Source: Candidatus Angelobacter sp.
GTDB lineage: Bacteria > Acidobacteriota > Terriglobia > Terriglobales > Acidobacteriaceae
Length of the DNA stretch: 33,913 nt
Reading direction: 5' to 3'
Assembly (NCBI GenBank): GCA_025462835.1
Contig: JAOAPH010000051.1
Span: 1-33,913, forward strand
Part shown: positions 9,581 through 19,515 of the stretch, piece by piece
Position numbering within the stretch: the stretch's first letter is position 1
How the letters are laid out: each line of letters starts with the position of its first letter
Made by a program: the position numbers and the translations under genes
Notes under the pieces: generated by a model
Told to the model about the DNA's origin: nothing
Databases searched by the model: none
What the model saw: the letters and a program-made list of their open reading frames with translations, nothing else

Positions 9581-11049
9581 TGCGGCGTGTTCAGAGCTTT
9601 GCTATTTCTTTCATGTTGCTCGCATTAGCTGGTTGTACCGTTGGTCCTAAATATCAACGAGCCACCGTGCCCACTGCTCCAAGTTGGTCTACCGAAGGGC
9701 CATGGCGAGCAGCGACGCCGAAGGATGCAATCCCAAGAGGTAACTGGTGGAGTATCTACGGCGATGACCAGCTCAATGCATACGAGCACCAAGCAACCAC
9801 AGATAACCAGTCACTGCAAATCGCAATTCAACGTCTGGAGCAAGCGCGACAAGTGGCGGTGAACAGCGAGGCCGGGTTATTTCCCTCGTTGAGCGGTGGA
9901 GCTGTAGCGCAACGGCAGCGTCTCTCGGCGAACCGTCCCATTGCTGTAAGTGTGCCATCCACTAACGCAGTCACCCAGAACTCATTTTCTATTCCATTCG
10001 TCCTAAATTACGAGGTCGATCTGTTTGGGCGCGTACGCAGGAGCATTGAATCGTCTAAGGCATCCTTCCAAGCTTCAGCCGCGGACCTCGAGAATGTTCG
10101 CCTGCTCGTGACATCCGAGATTGCTGCGGATTATTTTTCGTTGCGCGAATTGGATTCCGAGATAGAAGTTGTCCGACAGGCTATCGGTTATCAACGGAAA
10201 GGGCTTCAACTGGTGGAGAATCGCCACGCCGAGGGGATTGCGTCTGGACTTGACGTAGCACAGCAACAAGCCGTGGTGGAAGCGACAGAGGCACAGCTTG
10301 CACTTCTACAAAGGGATCGCTTCCAATTTGAGCATTCTCTCGCAGTACTAGTTGGAGTGCCGGCGTCTAGTTTTCATGTGCCGCCGGGCACTTTGTCGCG
10401 AACAATTCCTGCGGTGCCACTCGGTGTTCCCAGTGATGTCTTGGAGCGTCGTCCGGATGTCGCCGAAGCAGAGCGTCAGGTCGCTTCCAGTAACGCACTT
10501 ATCGGAGTGGCAAAGACAGGCTACTACCCCAGCATCCTTCTTGGCGGAGGCGGTGGATGGCAGAGCAGCAACATTTCGAAGTTGGCCGATCTGCCGAGCA
10601 CGTTCTGGTCTCTGGGCGCTTCCTTGGCGCAAAGCATCGCTGACGGAGGAAGGGTGCGCTCGCAAGTGCGATTCGCTGAGGCAGGGAATCAGGCCTCGGT
10701 TGCTGCATATCGCCAGACTGTGTTGGTCGCCTTCCAGCAAGTGGAAGATGGCTTGACCGGCTTGAACACCTTGAACGATGCCGCTATCACGCAGCAACGA
10801 GCAGTCGCATCTTCACAGCGAGCGCTGGACATCGCGACCAATCGTTATGTTGGAGGGCTGGTAAGTTACCTGGATGTAGTCACAGCACAGGAAACTTTGC
10901 TGACGAATCAGAGACTCGCAACACAGATACAGGGCCAGCAGTTGTTAGCGTCAGTGGTCCTGGTGAAGGGACTAGGCGGCGGCTGGGATCGCAAAGATAT
11001 AGATCAGCTCGATGTCAACCCCACATTTAAACAGGCCGTGACACCGTAA
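9580..11049 (+). CDS. Outer-membrane efflux lipoprotein (NodT/OprM family)
   Basis: 489-residue TolC-like channel. The signal peptide ends in a lipobox, LALAGC, so Cys19 should be lipidated; GPKYQRATVPTAP directly after it is typical of NodT-family proteins. Two OEP repeats follow (helical Gln/Ala-rich stretches near residues 60-250 and 285-465), with the conserved GLFPSLSGG, NYEVDLFGR and LLERRPDVAEAER-like segments. The ATG at 9580 overlaps the adaptor's TAA (TAATG), so the three pump genes form one coupled operon. It converges on pgi with a 29-base gap. Confidence 0.93.
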   Translation: MRRVQSFAISFMLLALAGCTVGPKYQRATVPTAPSWSTEGPWRAATPKDAIPRGNWWSIYGDDQLNAYEHQATTDNQSLQIAIQRLEQARQVAVNSEAGLFPSLSGGAVAQRQRLSANRPIAVSVPSTNAVTQNSFSIPFVLNYEVDLFGRVRRSIESSKASFQASAADLENVRLLVTSEIAADYFSLRELDSEIEVVRQAIGYQRKGLQLVENRHAEGIASGLDVAQQQAVVEATEAQLALLQRDRFQFEHSLAVLVGVPASSFHVPPGTLSRTIPAVPLGVPSDVLERRPDVAEAERQVASSNALIGVAKTGYYPSILLGGGGGWQSSNISKLADLPSTFWSLGASLAQSIADGGRVRSQVRFAEAGNQASVAAYRQTVLVAFQQVEDGLTGLNTLNDAAITQQRAVASSQRALDIATNRYVGGLVSYLDVVTAQETLLTNQRLATQIQGQQLLASVVLVKGLGGGWDRKDIDQLDVNPTFKQAVTP

Positions 11050-11078
11050 TCATGGGCAGCGAAAGTCGAGAACAGTCA

Positions 11079-12734
11079 TCACGACTTCTTGAGTTTGCGA
11101 TAGCGACGAATCAAATTGTTGGTTGAACTGTCATGGCTCAGCGCAGGTTCGGCATCGTTCTCAACTTCTGGAATAATGCGCTGTGCCAAGACTTTGCCGA
11201 GTTCGACGCCCCACTGGTCGAATGAATCAATGTTCCAGATAACGCCTTGTGTAAAGACGGAGTGCTCGTAAAGAGCGACAAGCTTTCCCAGCGTTTCCGG
11301 CGTGAGTTGTTCAGCCATGATCGTGTTCGACGGGCGGTTGCCTTCGAAGACCCGGTGCGGCACGAGCCAGTCCGGCGTGCCTTCAGCCTTCACTTGCTCA
11401 GGCGTTTTTCCGAACGCAAGCGCTTCGGTCTGCGCAAAGACATTGGCCAGCAGCATGTCATGATGTCGGCCAAGCGGATTCAGCGGCTTGGCAAATGCAA
11501 TGAAGTCGCAAGGAATCAGCCGGGTCCCTTGATGGATCAATTGATAAAACGAGTGCTGCCCGTTGGTTCCTGGCTCGCCCCAGTAGATGGGTGAGGTATC
11601 GGACCCGACTGCGTCTCCCTCGAGAGTGACGTGTTTCCCATTACTCTCCATAACCAACTGTTGCAGATAAGCCGGGAACCGCTTCAGGTACTGCTCGTAG
11701 GGCAAGACGGCGACTGTCTGGGCACCGAAAAAGTCGTTGTACCAAATAGCGAATAGGCCCATGAGTACTGGCAGGTTGATTTCGAATGGGGCGGTGCGGA
11801 AATGTTCGTCGATCTGGTGAAAGCCGTCCAGCATGGCGCGAAAGTTATTCGGGCCGATGGCGACCATGGTGGAAAGGCCGATTGCCGAATCCATTGAATA
11901 GCGACCGCCAACCCAATCCCAGAATTCGAACATGTTGGCCGTGTCGATTCCAAACTTTGCCACTTCCGCGGCATTAGTCGAAACCGCCACAAAATGCTTT
12001 GCGACCGACTTCTCATCGCCTCCCAGTGCTGCGAGTGACCAGGCGCGAGCCGTCTGGGCATTCGTCATTGTCTCGAGTGTCGTAAAAGTCTTTGATGAGA
12101 CGATGAACAGGGTCTCGGAAGGGTCAAGATCCCATACTGCTTCAGCGAAGTCGGTACCATCGATGTTGGAAACAAATCGAAAGGTCATGGCGCGTTCGCT
12201 GTAGTGTTTGAGTGCTTCGTAGGCCATGACCGGCCCGAGATCAGAGCCGCCGATCCCGATGTTCACAACGTTGCGGATGCGTTTCCCGGTATGACCTTTC
12301 CATGCGCCACTCCGCACCCGCTCTGAGAAATCAGCCATCTTGTCGAGCACCGAATGAACCTCGGGCACCACATTCTTACCATCGACAAGGATGGAAGCTC
12401 CGCGCGGAGCACGCAGGGCCACGTGCAAGACCGCCCGCTTCTCCGTAACATTGATCTTCTCCCCGCGGAACATGGCATCGATGCGAGCCCGCAGGTCAGA
12501 TTGCTCCGCGAGTTGCAGCAGCAGACTGACGGTTTCGTCGGTTATGCGGTTCTTGGAGTAATCGAGATATAGGCCCGCAGCCTCGACGGCCATACGCTCA
12601 CCGCGTTTCGGATCGTCCGCAAAAAGCTGTCGAAGATGCAGCTTTGAAGCGGTTTCATGATGCCTGGCTAAAGCATTCCACGCCGGACGTGTGGTCGGAA
12701 CCCGTTTTGCCGATGATTGAACGTTGGATGCCAT
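11079..12734 (-). CDS. pgi: Glucose-6-phosphate isomerase
   Basis: Interconverts glucose 6-phosphate and fructose 6-phosphate in glycolysis/gluconeogenesis in the cytoplasm. The protein has 551 residues from ATG 12734, matching the family length of about 550. Sugar-phosphate binding motif [11 protein letters not shown] and both family signatures ([14 protein letters not shown] and [10 protein letters not shown]) are present. The reading frame stays open to 13232, but that part overlaps the permease gene and shows no family similarity. AAGGAAG lies about seven bases before ATG 12734. It is preceded on the same strand, 80 bases away, by the sugar permease, suggesting import and isomerisation of a hexose are co-expressed. 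Confidence 0.96.
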   Translation of the reverse strand: MASNVQSSAKRVPTTRPAWNALARHHETASKLHLRQLFADDPKRGERMAVEAAGLYLDYSKNRITDETVSLLLQLAEQSDLRARIDAMFRGEKINVTEKRAVLHVALRAPRGASILVDGKNVVPEVHSVLDKMADFSERVRSGAWKGHTGKRIRNVVNIGIGGSDLGPVMAYEALKHYSERAMTFRFVSNIDGTDFAEAVWDLDPSETLFIVSSKTFTTLETMTNAQTARAWSLAALGGDEKSVAKHFVAVSTNAAEVAKFGIDTANMFEFWDWVGGRYSMDSAIGLSTMVAIGPNNFRAMLDGFHQIDEHFRTAPFEINLPVLMGLFAIWYNDFFGAQTVAVLPYEQYLKRFPAYLQQLVMESNGKHVTLEGDAVGSDTSPIYWGEPGTNGQHSFYQLIHQGTRLIPCDFIAFAKPLNPLGRHHDMLLANVFAQTEALAFGKTPEQVKAEGTPDWLVPHRVFEGNRPSNTIMAEQLTPETLGKLVALYEHSVFTQGVIWNIDSFDQWGVELGKVLAQRIIPEVENDAEPALSHDSSTNNLIRRYRKLKKS

Positions 12735-12814
12735 GCAGATCTTCCTTTCATCTTCACGTGCATACTCATAGCAAGTAACGTGCTCTGTAGCAAGTTCGAA
12801 GAAGATCTCCGGAA

Positions 12815-14122
12815 TCAGGCACTGGCGTAGCGTTCGCTGTTCGGCTTTGATCCGCTCAGCGCATAAAACAAGATGCACATGTAGCAGATCACGGGCACAA
12901 AGAATGCGTGGTGAATTCCGATACGGTCGGCAATCGCTCCTTGTATGACTGGCACGATGGCGCCGCCTACAATCGCCATGTTCAGAATGCCTGATCCATT
13001 CCCCGTGAGAGGCCCAAGCTCGGCCACGGCTAGGCTGAAGATGCACGGGAACATGATGGAATTGAAGAATCCGACTGCAAGAATGCTCCACATAGCGATG
13101 TGCCCACTGCTCAACATGGAAATGATGACCAGGGCTGATGTGCAGACAGCACATAATGCCAGGAGATGCCCGGTTTTGACCCTGCGCAAAACCGCCGCTC
13201 CCAGAAAGCGCCCCACCATGGCGCCGCCCCAATAGAGTGAAACGTAACCTGCCGCGGTCTTTGCGGACAGGCCCGCAATATCCGCTTGGCCGAGATAGTT
13301 CACCAGAAAGCTTCCAATCGAGACTTCTGCGCCTACATACGTGAAGATCCCGAGCGCGCCGAAGACCAGGTTGGGATGCCGCCAGATTGAATCTCTGACC
13401 TTTTCAACCGTGGGATTTGCCGCGGCCTCGATATTCGGCAACCTCGATGAGGCGATCAGCGCTGCCAGCAACAGTAACGCGATACCGATGACAACGTATG
13501 GCATCTTCACCGAGGCAGCCTCTTGCACGCGATACAGATGCAGAGCTTGCGGTGAGAGCCGGTGCAATTCTTCGATGGCGAGCGGGGCAGCACTGAGCAT
13601 CAGCAGCCCGCCGAGTTTGGGTGCGATAGTAGTTCCGAGCGAGTTGAAAGCCTGCGTGAGGACTAATCTGCTCGAGGCGGTTTCAGGTTTACCAAGAACC
13701 ACCACGTACGGGTTTGCTGCCACTTGCAGACCGGTGATACCTGCGGCAAGAACGATCAGCGCCCCCAGGAAAAGCGGAAACGAAGCAGAGGTTGCGGCGG
13801 GCACGAACAGAAATGCACCCGCGGCCATGATCAGCAATCCAGATACCATGGTCTTCTGATAGCCGATCGCGTTCACTACCTTCGACCAAGGAATCGAAAA
13901 CAAGAAGTACGCCGAGAAGAACGCAAACTGGATCAGCATGACTCTTGCGTAGCTGAGGTCAAAGACCGACTTCATCTGCGGCACCAGAATGTCGTTCAGA
14001 GAAGTGAGAAAGCCCCACATGAAAAATAGCGTGGTGACGACTGCGAGTGGACGGGTGAATTTTTGAATGACTGAAGGCGCCGAAACGCTTTGCATCCCTG
14101 TTGCTGGTCCCTGACCTACCAT
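12815..14122 (-). CDS. fucP: FucP-type sugar:H+ symporter (MFS)
   Basis: Major-facilitator sugar importer of the FucP/GluP/NagP branch: [19 protein letters not shown] in helix 1 and [23 protein letters not shown] in the middle of the first half are hallmarks. There are 435 residues and about 12 helices from ATG 14122, chosen because GAGG lies eight bases upstream; the longer frame begins with a TTG at 14149 without a ribosome site. Family members carry L-fucose, glucose/galactose or N-acetylglucosamine; the sugar cannot be told from sequence, though the downstream pgi gene favours a glucose-type hexose. Confidence 0.9.
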   Translation of the reverse strand: MVGQGPATGMQSVSAPSVIQKFTRPLAVVTTLFFMWGFLTSLNDILVPQMKSVFDLSYARVMLIQFAFFSAYFLFSIPWSKVVNAIGYQKTMVSGLLIMAAGAFLFVPAATSASFPLFLGALIVLAAGITGLQVAANPYVVVLGKPETASSRLVLTQAFNSLGTTIAPKLGGLLMLSAAPLAIEELHRLSPQALHLYRVQEAASVKMPYVVIGIALLLLAALIASSRLPNIEAAANPTVEKVRDSIWRHPNLVFGALGIFTYVGAEVSIGSFLVNYLGQADIAGLSAKTAAGYVSLYWGGAMVGRFLGAAVLRRVKTGHLLALCAVCTSALVIISMLSSGHIAMWSILAVGFFNSIMFPCIFSLAVAELGPLTGNGSGILNMAIVGGAIVPVIQGAIADRIGIHHAFFVPVICYMCILFYALSGSKPNSERYASA

Positions 14123-14308
14123 TTGTCTGACCTCGGGTGTTACCGCCAAGTCTCTGCTTGCACTCCATATGTAACACCGTCGGTCCGGTTCTGGAAGGGA
14201 ATCTGCAAAAAATCAGCGCAATCCATTGGAGAGATTTGCGTACGAACCACCGGTCCTAGGCGTGTTCCGGATGACATGGTCTTCAACTATGAGAAGAGGG
14301 CGCGTTGG

Positions 14309-15154
14309 TCAAAACAGCCTATTGAGTTGGCTACGATAATTGCGACTGAGTGTAAGGGTTTGTCCGCCTTTGAGTCGCACAGTGAAGTCTCCCGTATCGC
14401 GCGATGTAATCTCATGAACGAACGACAGATTGACAATTGTCGAGCGATGAATACGCATGAATTCGGACGGGTTCAAAAGAGCCTCAGTGGAGGCAATGGA
14501 TGCGCGGGAGATGTAAACCTCTTTTCCCACGTGGAACTCGACATAGTTGCCAGCTGCCTGCACGTACTCGATCACTCCGACGGGAATAACCAATATTCGG
14601 TCGCGGGACTTCACAGCGAATCGTTCGCGGTAAACCTGACCACTATGCAATGCCGTATTGCTCGCTCCATGCGCGGCAACAGAAAAAGGCATACCGAAAT
14701 CTCCATCGCTGTCCATGACTGTATTTTGTCTGTTCATTAGAAGGTGTTGCTTAGCGCGTTGCAGAGAATGCTCGACCTTACCGATGTCTACAGGTTTTAG
14801 TAAGTAGTCAATTGCATTGCGATTGAAGGCCTCGTGCGCATGCCGTTTCGAAGCACCGAAAAAAATCACTAGTGGCTGGTGAGGTGGGGTCTTTGGTTTC
14901 TTACGAACATCGATGTTGCGAACTGTCGGCAGCTGGATGTCGAACAACAATAGATCCGGAGACGTTGCCTCCACAGCGGCCAGTGCCTGCGCTCCATTTT
15001 GGCACTCAGCTACAACTTGAAAATCCGGCTGTCGTTCTAAAAGCGAAATCAACCGCCCTCTATCCGATGAGATGGGGTCTGCAACAACACAGCGAATATG
15101 CCCCTTATTAGACGACTCTAATGACTGCGGCGACTCTGGTTCACATATTTGCAT
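14309..15154 (-). CDS. LytTR-family response regulator with degenerate receiver
   Basis: 281 residues: receiver domain (about 20-135), linker, LytTR DNA-binding domain (about 170-281; IEYVQAAGNYVEFHVG and FMRIHRSTIVNL are the typical blocks). The phosphoacceptor-position Asp71 (LLLFDIQLP) and the conserved Lys119 (YLLKP) are kept. The acidic pair has become Ala25-Asp26-Pro27, the switch Thr/Ser is Gly99 (IFFGAS instead of the usual IFVTA), and the glycine loop after the Asp is lost. No histidine kinase is adjacent. It probably binds DNA, perhaps without normal phosphorylation control. ATG 15154 has only a weak ribosome site. Confidence 0.88.
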   Translation of the reverse strand: MQICEPESPQSLESSNKGHIRCVVADPISSDRGRLISLLERQPDFQVVAECQNGAQALAAVEATSPDLLLFDIQLPTVRNIDVRKKPKTPPHQPLVIFFGASKRHAHEAFNRNAIDYLLKPVDIGKVEHSLQRAKQHLLMNRQNTVMDSDGDFGMPFSVAAHGASNTALHSGQVYRERFAVKSRDRILVIPVGVIEYVQAAGNYVEFHVGKEVYISRASIASTEALLNPSEFMRIHRSTIVNLSFVHEITSRDTGDFTVRLKGGQTLTLSRNYRSQLNRLF

Positions 15155-15529
15155 AATTCTGGCCCTGGGGTAAATTGCTTATCTATTCAAACCAGTCCGC
15201 AAGCTTTTTTATTTCAATCTCACAGAAAAAAATAATCCTGATCGTTGAAGAAGCACGATAAGGACTGTCCTGTCCTCGAGAGGTGAATCTGTAATCCGGC
15301 GACGGGGAGTTGTAAGAATTCCCGATTCAATAGCGAGCTCGGCTGTCGCCGTTTCACCGTTTCACCGCTTGCGAGAGTGTTACTCCACACATTCGATTCT
15401 AGAACGAGAGTGTTAGGTTCATAGATTATCGAATGTAAAATGTAAGTAATAAGTTCTGCTATACCGCTGATTGTAAAAACCCAAAGCTCGGGTGGAAGTT
15501 CCTGTTGTCGTCATCTGAACACCTCGGCG

Positions 15530-15557
15530 CGCAAAAAAAAAGAAACCGCGAATGCGG
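15530..15557 (-). terminator. Second terminator-like hairpin downstream of receptor gene
   Basis: CCGC (15546-15549) pairs with GCGG (15554-15557) around GAAT. On the minus strand the hairpin is followed by TTTC and nine T. The stem is short; it may act as a back-up to the strong terminator at 15606-15635. Confidence 0.45.
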
Positions 15558-15605
15558 CCTTTTAGAAAGCGCCATTCGAGATCTTGCAAGGCATTATCTG
15601 GAGCA

Positions 15606-15635
15606 TAAAAAATGGGGAGGGCGACTGCCCTCCCC
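15606..15635 (-). terminator. Intrinsic terminator of the TonB receptor gene
   Basis: A perfect nine-base-pair stem, GGGGAGGGC (15614-15622) with GCCCTCCCC (15627-15635) and a four-base loop. Reading on the minus strand it is followed by ATTTTTTA. It lies 22 bases past the receptor stop codon. Confidence 0.88.
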
Positions 15636-15657
15636 AGACCATAGCCGATTCGCTGTC

Positions 15658-18600
15658 TTAGAACGAAAGGCGGGCCGTTAGCTGAATCACACGTCCAGAA
15701 ACCGCAGAGCCTTGAAACGAGCCATAAGGGCTGCTCGGGGCTGTAACGGTTGACTGGATGCTGCCAAAGCCGCTTCCGGAGACGTTCTGCAAGGGGCTGG
15801 CGAAGTTCGGGTGGTTGAATACGTTGTACATATTCGCACCAACCGTCATACCGAAACGCTCGACCTTGAATACTTGCTTGTTGATCGTCATGTCGGCATC
15901 AGCGTAGTGAGGACCGCGGAAGGTGTTGCGTTTGTTATTTCCGAAGTCCGCCTGTCCTGGGGTTGTAATTTGCTTGGTGACTGGATCCACAATGTTCTTT
16001 GTCGGAGCAAAATCCGCAGCCGTGAAGCAGGGATCCGCCGGATTCTGGCAGCTTCTGATTACGTTTGGATTCCTGACATCAGCAAGCACGGTGCCGCCGA
16101 TGGAGTTGGAGATAGCACCCGCTAAGCTGGAATTGAAGACGCTGAACGGAGTTCCCGAGCGCCAGAACACCTTGCTCGCCAGTGACCACCCTCCCAGCAC
16201 AGATTCCATTGCACGGTTCTGGAATTTGTACGGGAGCAGCCAAACGAAGTCACCGGTCAGGTTATGACGGATGTCATAATCTGAGTTGCTATATCCCAAG
16301 CGATTTGGATTGCCAGGCTCACTCTGAGTCGTGAAGGAGTCACCGCTGAAGAATTCACCCAAGCCGCCGTTTGAGATGTCGTCAAGCGAGTGGCTCCAGG
16401 TATAGCTGACTTCACCCTGGAAACCGTAGCCCATCGACCGACGGAAGGTCGTGGTCAAGCCGTTGTAGTTTGACACGCCCGAGTTAGTGAGCTGTGTGAC
16501 GATGCGGAAACGCGGATCAGGTGCACCCGGTGCTGCAGAGGTGCCTGTCGGAAGTCCGGCGTTGACGAACGATGTTCCAACGGACCCGCCCGTATTCAAC
16601 CAGGCATTTGCATCCGCATTGCGAAGGAACTCGTCATACCCGTGATTTCCAACATAATTGATGGTAAGCACGTTCTTTTTGCCGATAGCCTGTTGGATTT
16701 CGAAATTCCATTCCAGGTACTTGGGGTTCAATACCTTGTCAGGAGTCGCGAAATAGCCGGGTTCTGTAAATGTAGTTCCTAAGGCTGCCAGAGCGCTACC
16801 AATCTGTGCCCTGGTCTGTCCGCCGGTGAAACCGCTTTGGAATGCTGCGTTGGTTTGAGCGGCAAGCACAGGTGAGCTACCCGCGCCGCCCGAATTCACC
16901 GTACCTAGGCGGAGCGAAGGTGTGAAGATGTTCGGTGAATTGCCGAAAACGCTGCTCGCCAGAGTGCCCGGGAACAGATCTGCGAATACGCCGACACCAC
17001 CACGGATTACTGTCGTTTGGCTTCCGAAGGGGCTGTAGTTAAAGCCAAATCTCGGCTGCCAGGCTACCTTCTCGATTTGAGGGAAGGCAGAATCCAGACC
17101 GGTCGTGATTGACTGGTTGTAAGGAATCGCGATTCCCTTTGCGAGATCAGAGAAAGTATTGTTGAATCGCGCGAAGCAGTTGGTGTTGCATTTCGGATTT
17201 TCGTTGATGTCCCCGCGAAGGGCGAACGAGAACTTCAGGTTGCGTTTGACTGCCCATTCGTCCTGTAAGTAAAGACCAAGGCTGTACAGGGCAATGTGCG
17301 CAGACTGAATAGAGGAGAAACGCTGCTGGAACGAACTGCCGCTCGCAGGATTAATGGAACCATTGGCAAACTCAGTCACATCAAAGAAGCTGTATCGTCC
17401 GCCATCCTGAAGAATTAACGGAGTACTATCGGTGACATTGTTGCGGCGAAAGTTGACCCCGAACTTCAAAGCATGGCTGCCTTTGTTGATCGAAACGTCA
17501 TCCAGAACCGCATACTGCCCGACGTTACGACCTTGGGGAAAGCTGCCGTAGTTCAAGCCGACACTGGTAAAACTACCGCTCCCATTGGCTCCGCCCTCGA
17601 AGAAGCGCATGTAGTCCGGAAGCAAAGCGATTGCAGCCGGAAGGTCAGCTGGCGAAAAGATCGCACTATAGTAATTGCCGGAGACCGTGAAGTTATTCAC
17701 AGCGATGGGGCTGATGATGTAGCTGTGATTGAATTGGCCTTCGTAAGAAGGTTGGGTGCTGATGACGTTCAAGGCCGGATTGAGAGGATCGGTGAAGGTG
17801 GGCTGTACACCGTGATCCATCTTGAAGCGGAAGAATGCTTTTTGCTTGTCGTTGATGTTCCAGTCAACGCGTCCGACTTGGAGCCATTCTTTGTTCAAGT
17901 TGCTTTCGTTGGTATTGAAGGCAATCGCGCAGGACTGATCAACGCCAAAAGTTCCACCGCCCGGTGCAGCCGCTGAAAAACTGCCGCAGCCCAGAGTACC
18001 TGTTCCATCTTGCAGCGTTCCAGTGCTATTCACCGGGCCGGTAACTGGAACTGCGCGCGAGATGCCAGGCGCATTGTTATACAGCTTGAAGGCCGAAGTG
18101 TAGAACGGCACTTGCGCAGCACTGACATTGCTAAGTATGTATTGCTGGAGCAAAGGTGACGGCAGTGAAACTGTCCCACTGGAAGGCAGAATGTAACGCA
18201 GACCTTCGTTGCTATAGAAGAAGAAGAGCTCGTCTTTTTTGATAGGCCCGCTGATCGAACCCATCCACTGGTTCGAATTCGCTTTCCCTTTTGGCGTGCC
18301 GGTGTTGTTGTTGAACCAATCATTTGCGTTCAACACAGCGCCGTTCCAGTTATATTGCGCGGTTCCATGAAACTGGTTCCCTCCCGATTTCGTCGTAAAA
18401 TTCACCTGCGCACCGGCCTGGCGTCCATACTGCGCGCCATAGCCGTTTTGCACGACGACTGCTTCTTGAATTTCGCTGCTGCCCAGAGTGAGGTTGCTGG
18501 CGCCAGAGTTGTTCAAGTTGAGGTAAGGATCCATGTTGTCATTGCCATTCACAGTGAATAAGTTGGAAGTGGCAGGAAGACCGAATGAGCTAAAGCCTCC

Positions 18601-19119
18601 AAAACCAGCGCCGGTGCTTACTGCCACTCCGGGAGCTGTAAAGGCAACGGTCGTGATGTCGCCGCCGGGCATTGGCAGAAGCGACAGTTGCGTGGAGTTA
18701 AAGCTGGTGGAGAGGTTCGCGTTCTCGGTGTTAAGCAGCGGTGCCGAACTGGTGACCTCGACTACTTCAGTCGCGGCCTGCGGTGTAGCGATTAGGTTTA
18801 CAACTTGCACTTGGCCGACTGCAACCGCCGCCTTGAACGTTTGCGTTGTAAGGCCAGTTGCTGCTGCTGAAACGTTGTAGGTGCCGGGCTTGAGTAGCGG
18901 GACACGATAAGCGCCCGAGCTGTTGGTGGCTACGGTTCGGCCGGCGCCCGTGCCAACATCTTTCACGGTCACAGTGGCATTGGGCACCACGGCGCCTGAA
19001 GAGTCTGTTACCGTACCGGCGATATCACCTGTTGAAATCGTCTGCGCGCCGACTGGCAGCGCAAACGTCAACAGGAGCATAAACGCAATCAAGAATGCTG
19101 CAGGTTTATTTAAATTCAT
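15658..19119 (-). CDS. TonB-dependent receptor with carboxypeptidase-regulatory-like domain
   Basis: Outer-membrane transporter of the Oar-like type abundant in Acidobacteria, 1,153 residues. The start is ATG 19119, supported by AGGAG five bases upstream; the frame continues to 19299 without similarity. The signal peptide is MNLNKPAAFLIAFMLLLTF followed by ALPVGAQ. A CarboxypepD_reg-like beta-sandwich (GDIAGTVTDSSGAVVPNATV, residues about 30-110) comes next, then a plug domain (SAPLLNTENANLSTSFN onward) and a large beta-barrel ending in the aromatic C terminus LTARLSF. Substrate unknown; relatives are usually linked to polymer or peptide uptake. The sigma/anti-sigma pair at 19516-20776 lies upstream on the same strand but about 400 bases away, so control by it is only a possibility. 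Confidence 0.92.
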   Translation of the reverse strand: MNLNKPAAFLIAFMLLLTFALPVGAQTISTGDIAGTVTDSSGAVVPNATVTVKDVGTGAGRTVATNSSGAYRVPLLKPGTYNVSAAATGLTTQTFKAAVAVGQVQVVNLIATPQAATEVVEVTSSAPLLNTENANLSTSFNSTQLSLLPMPGGDITTVAFTAPGVAVSTGAGFGGFSSFGLPATSNLFTVNGNDNMDPYLNLNNSGASNLTLGSSEIQEAVVVQNGYGAQYGRQAGAQVNFTTKSGGNQFHGTAQYNWNGAVLNANDWFNNNTGTPKGKANSNQWMGSISGPIKKDELFFFYSNEGLRYILPSSGTVSLPSPLLQQYILSNVSAAQVPFYTSAFKLYNNAPGISRAVPVTGPVNSTGTLQDGTGTLGCGSFSAAAPGGGTFGVDQSCAIAFNTNESNLNKEWLQVGRVDWNINDKQKAFFRFKMDHGVQPTFTDPLNPALNVISTQPSYEGQFNHSYIISPIAVNNFTVSGNYYSAIFSPADLPAAIALLPDYMRFFEGGANGSGSFTSVGLNYGSFPQGRNVGQYAVLDDVSINKGSHALKFGVNFRRNNVTDSTPLILQDGGRYSFFDVTEFANGSINPASGSSFQQRFSSIQSAHIALYSLGLYLQDEWAVKRNLKFSFALRGDINENPKCNTNCFARFNNTFSDLAKGIAIPYNQSITTGLDSAFPQIEKVAWQPRFGFNYSPFGSQTTVIRGGVGVFADLFPGTLASSVFGNSPNIFTPSLRLGTVNSGGAGSSPVLAAQTNAAFQSGFTGGQTRAQIGSALAALGTTFTEPGYFATPDKVLNPKYLEWNFEIQQAIGKKNVLTINYVGNHGYDEFLRNADANAWLNTGGSVGTSFVNAGLPTGTSAAPGAPDPRFRIVTQLTNSGVSNYNGLTTTFRRSMGYGFQGEVSYTWSHSLDDISNGGLGEFFSGDSFTTQSEPGNPNRLGYSNSDYDIRHNLTGDFVWLLPYKFQNRAMESVLGGWSLASKVFWRSGTPFSVFNSSLAGAISNSIGGTVLADVRNPNVIRSCQNPADPCFTAADFAPTKNIVDPVTKQITTPGQADFGNNKRNTFRGPHYADADMTINKQVFKVERFGMTVGANMYNVFNHPNFASPLQNVSGSGFGSIQSTVTAPSSPYGSFQGSAVSGRVIQLTARLSF

Positions 19120-19515
19120 TGCTTCTCCTAAAGCTTCGGCGCAACTGCACCGAGCATTTTCAGAGTTGCAATGCCTTAGCCAAAATCGCCAACAATACGG
19201 GAATAGTGACCGTGCGAATAGTGTTGACGCAGTACGACGCGCATTCTTGTCAGCAGAAATTCGAGGTTTTGTTGCATGTAAGAGGGATGTAAATCCCACG
19301 CTTCAATCTATGGATATCTGCAGATTAGCTTTGGAATGATTCTATTTTTGGAAGAAAGAGGGGCAGAGGTGCAAGGAGTATTTTGTTAACTGCATTTGGC
19401 TTTTCGCAAATGGAATTCGGCGGGATTGTGTGCTTCGACAATCAATGTGCAGTGCGAAACGCATAGTGACATCGCTTTTGCTCGATGCCACACTTCAGCA
19501 GCGTTTTCATCTACG
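19120..19515. other. Intergenic region upstream of the TonB receptor
   Basis: About 400 bases with no supported gene. It must contain the minus-strand promoter of the receptor gene and the 3' end of the anti-sigma transcript, but I see no clear -35/-10 pair and no hairpin followed by a T-tract. Confidence 0.4.

Larger units (their letters stand above)
15155..15657. other. Intergenic region, about 500 bases
   Basis: No convincing gene on either strand. It holds the promoter region of the minus-strand LytTR gene on its left side (AT-rich, no hexamers I would commit to) and two terminator-like hairpins for the TonB receptor gene on its right side, listed separately. A short tandem repeat TTTCACCG lies near 15352-15368. 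Confidence 0.5.

Noticed and set aside
12735-13232. N-terminal extension of the pgi reading frame
   Set aside because: It overlaps the fucP gene on the same strand in another frame and has no isomerase similarity; ATG 12734 with its ribosome site gives the normal family length.
14090-14740. 216-codon plus-strand ORF opposite the LytTR gene
   Set aside because: It is antisense to the LytTR domain and the fucP start and shows no family features.
15352-15368. Tandem TTTCACCG as a possible repeat array
   Set aside because: Only two copies and no spacer pattern; not a CRISPR or a known element.
19120-19299. 60-residue extension of the TonB receptor
   Set aside because: The extension lacks a signal peptide and would bury the real one; AGGAG sits correctly before ATG 19119.
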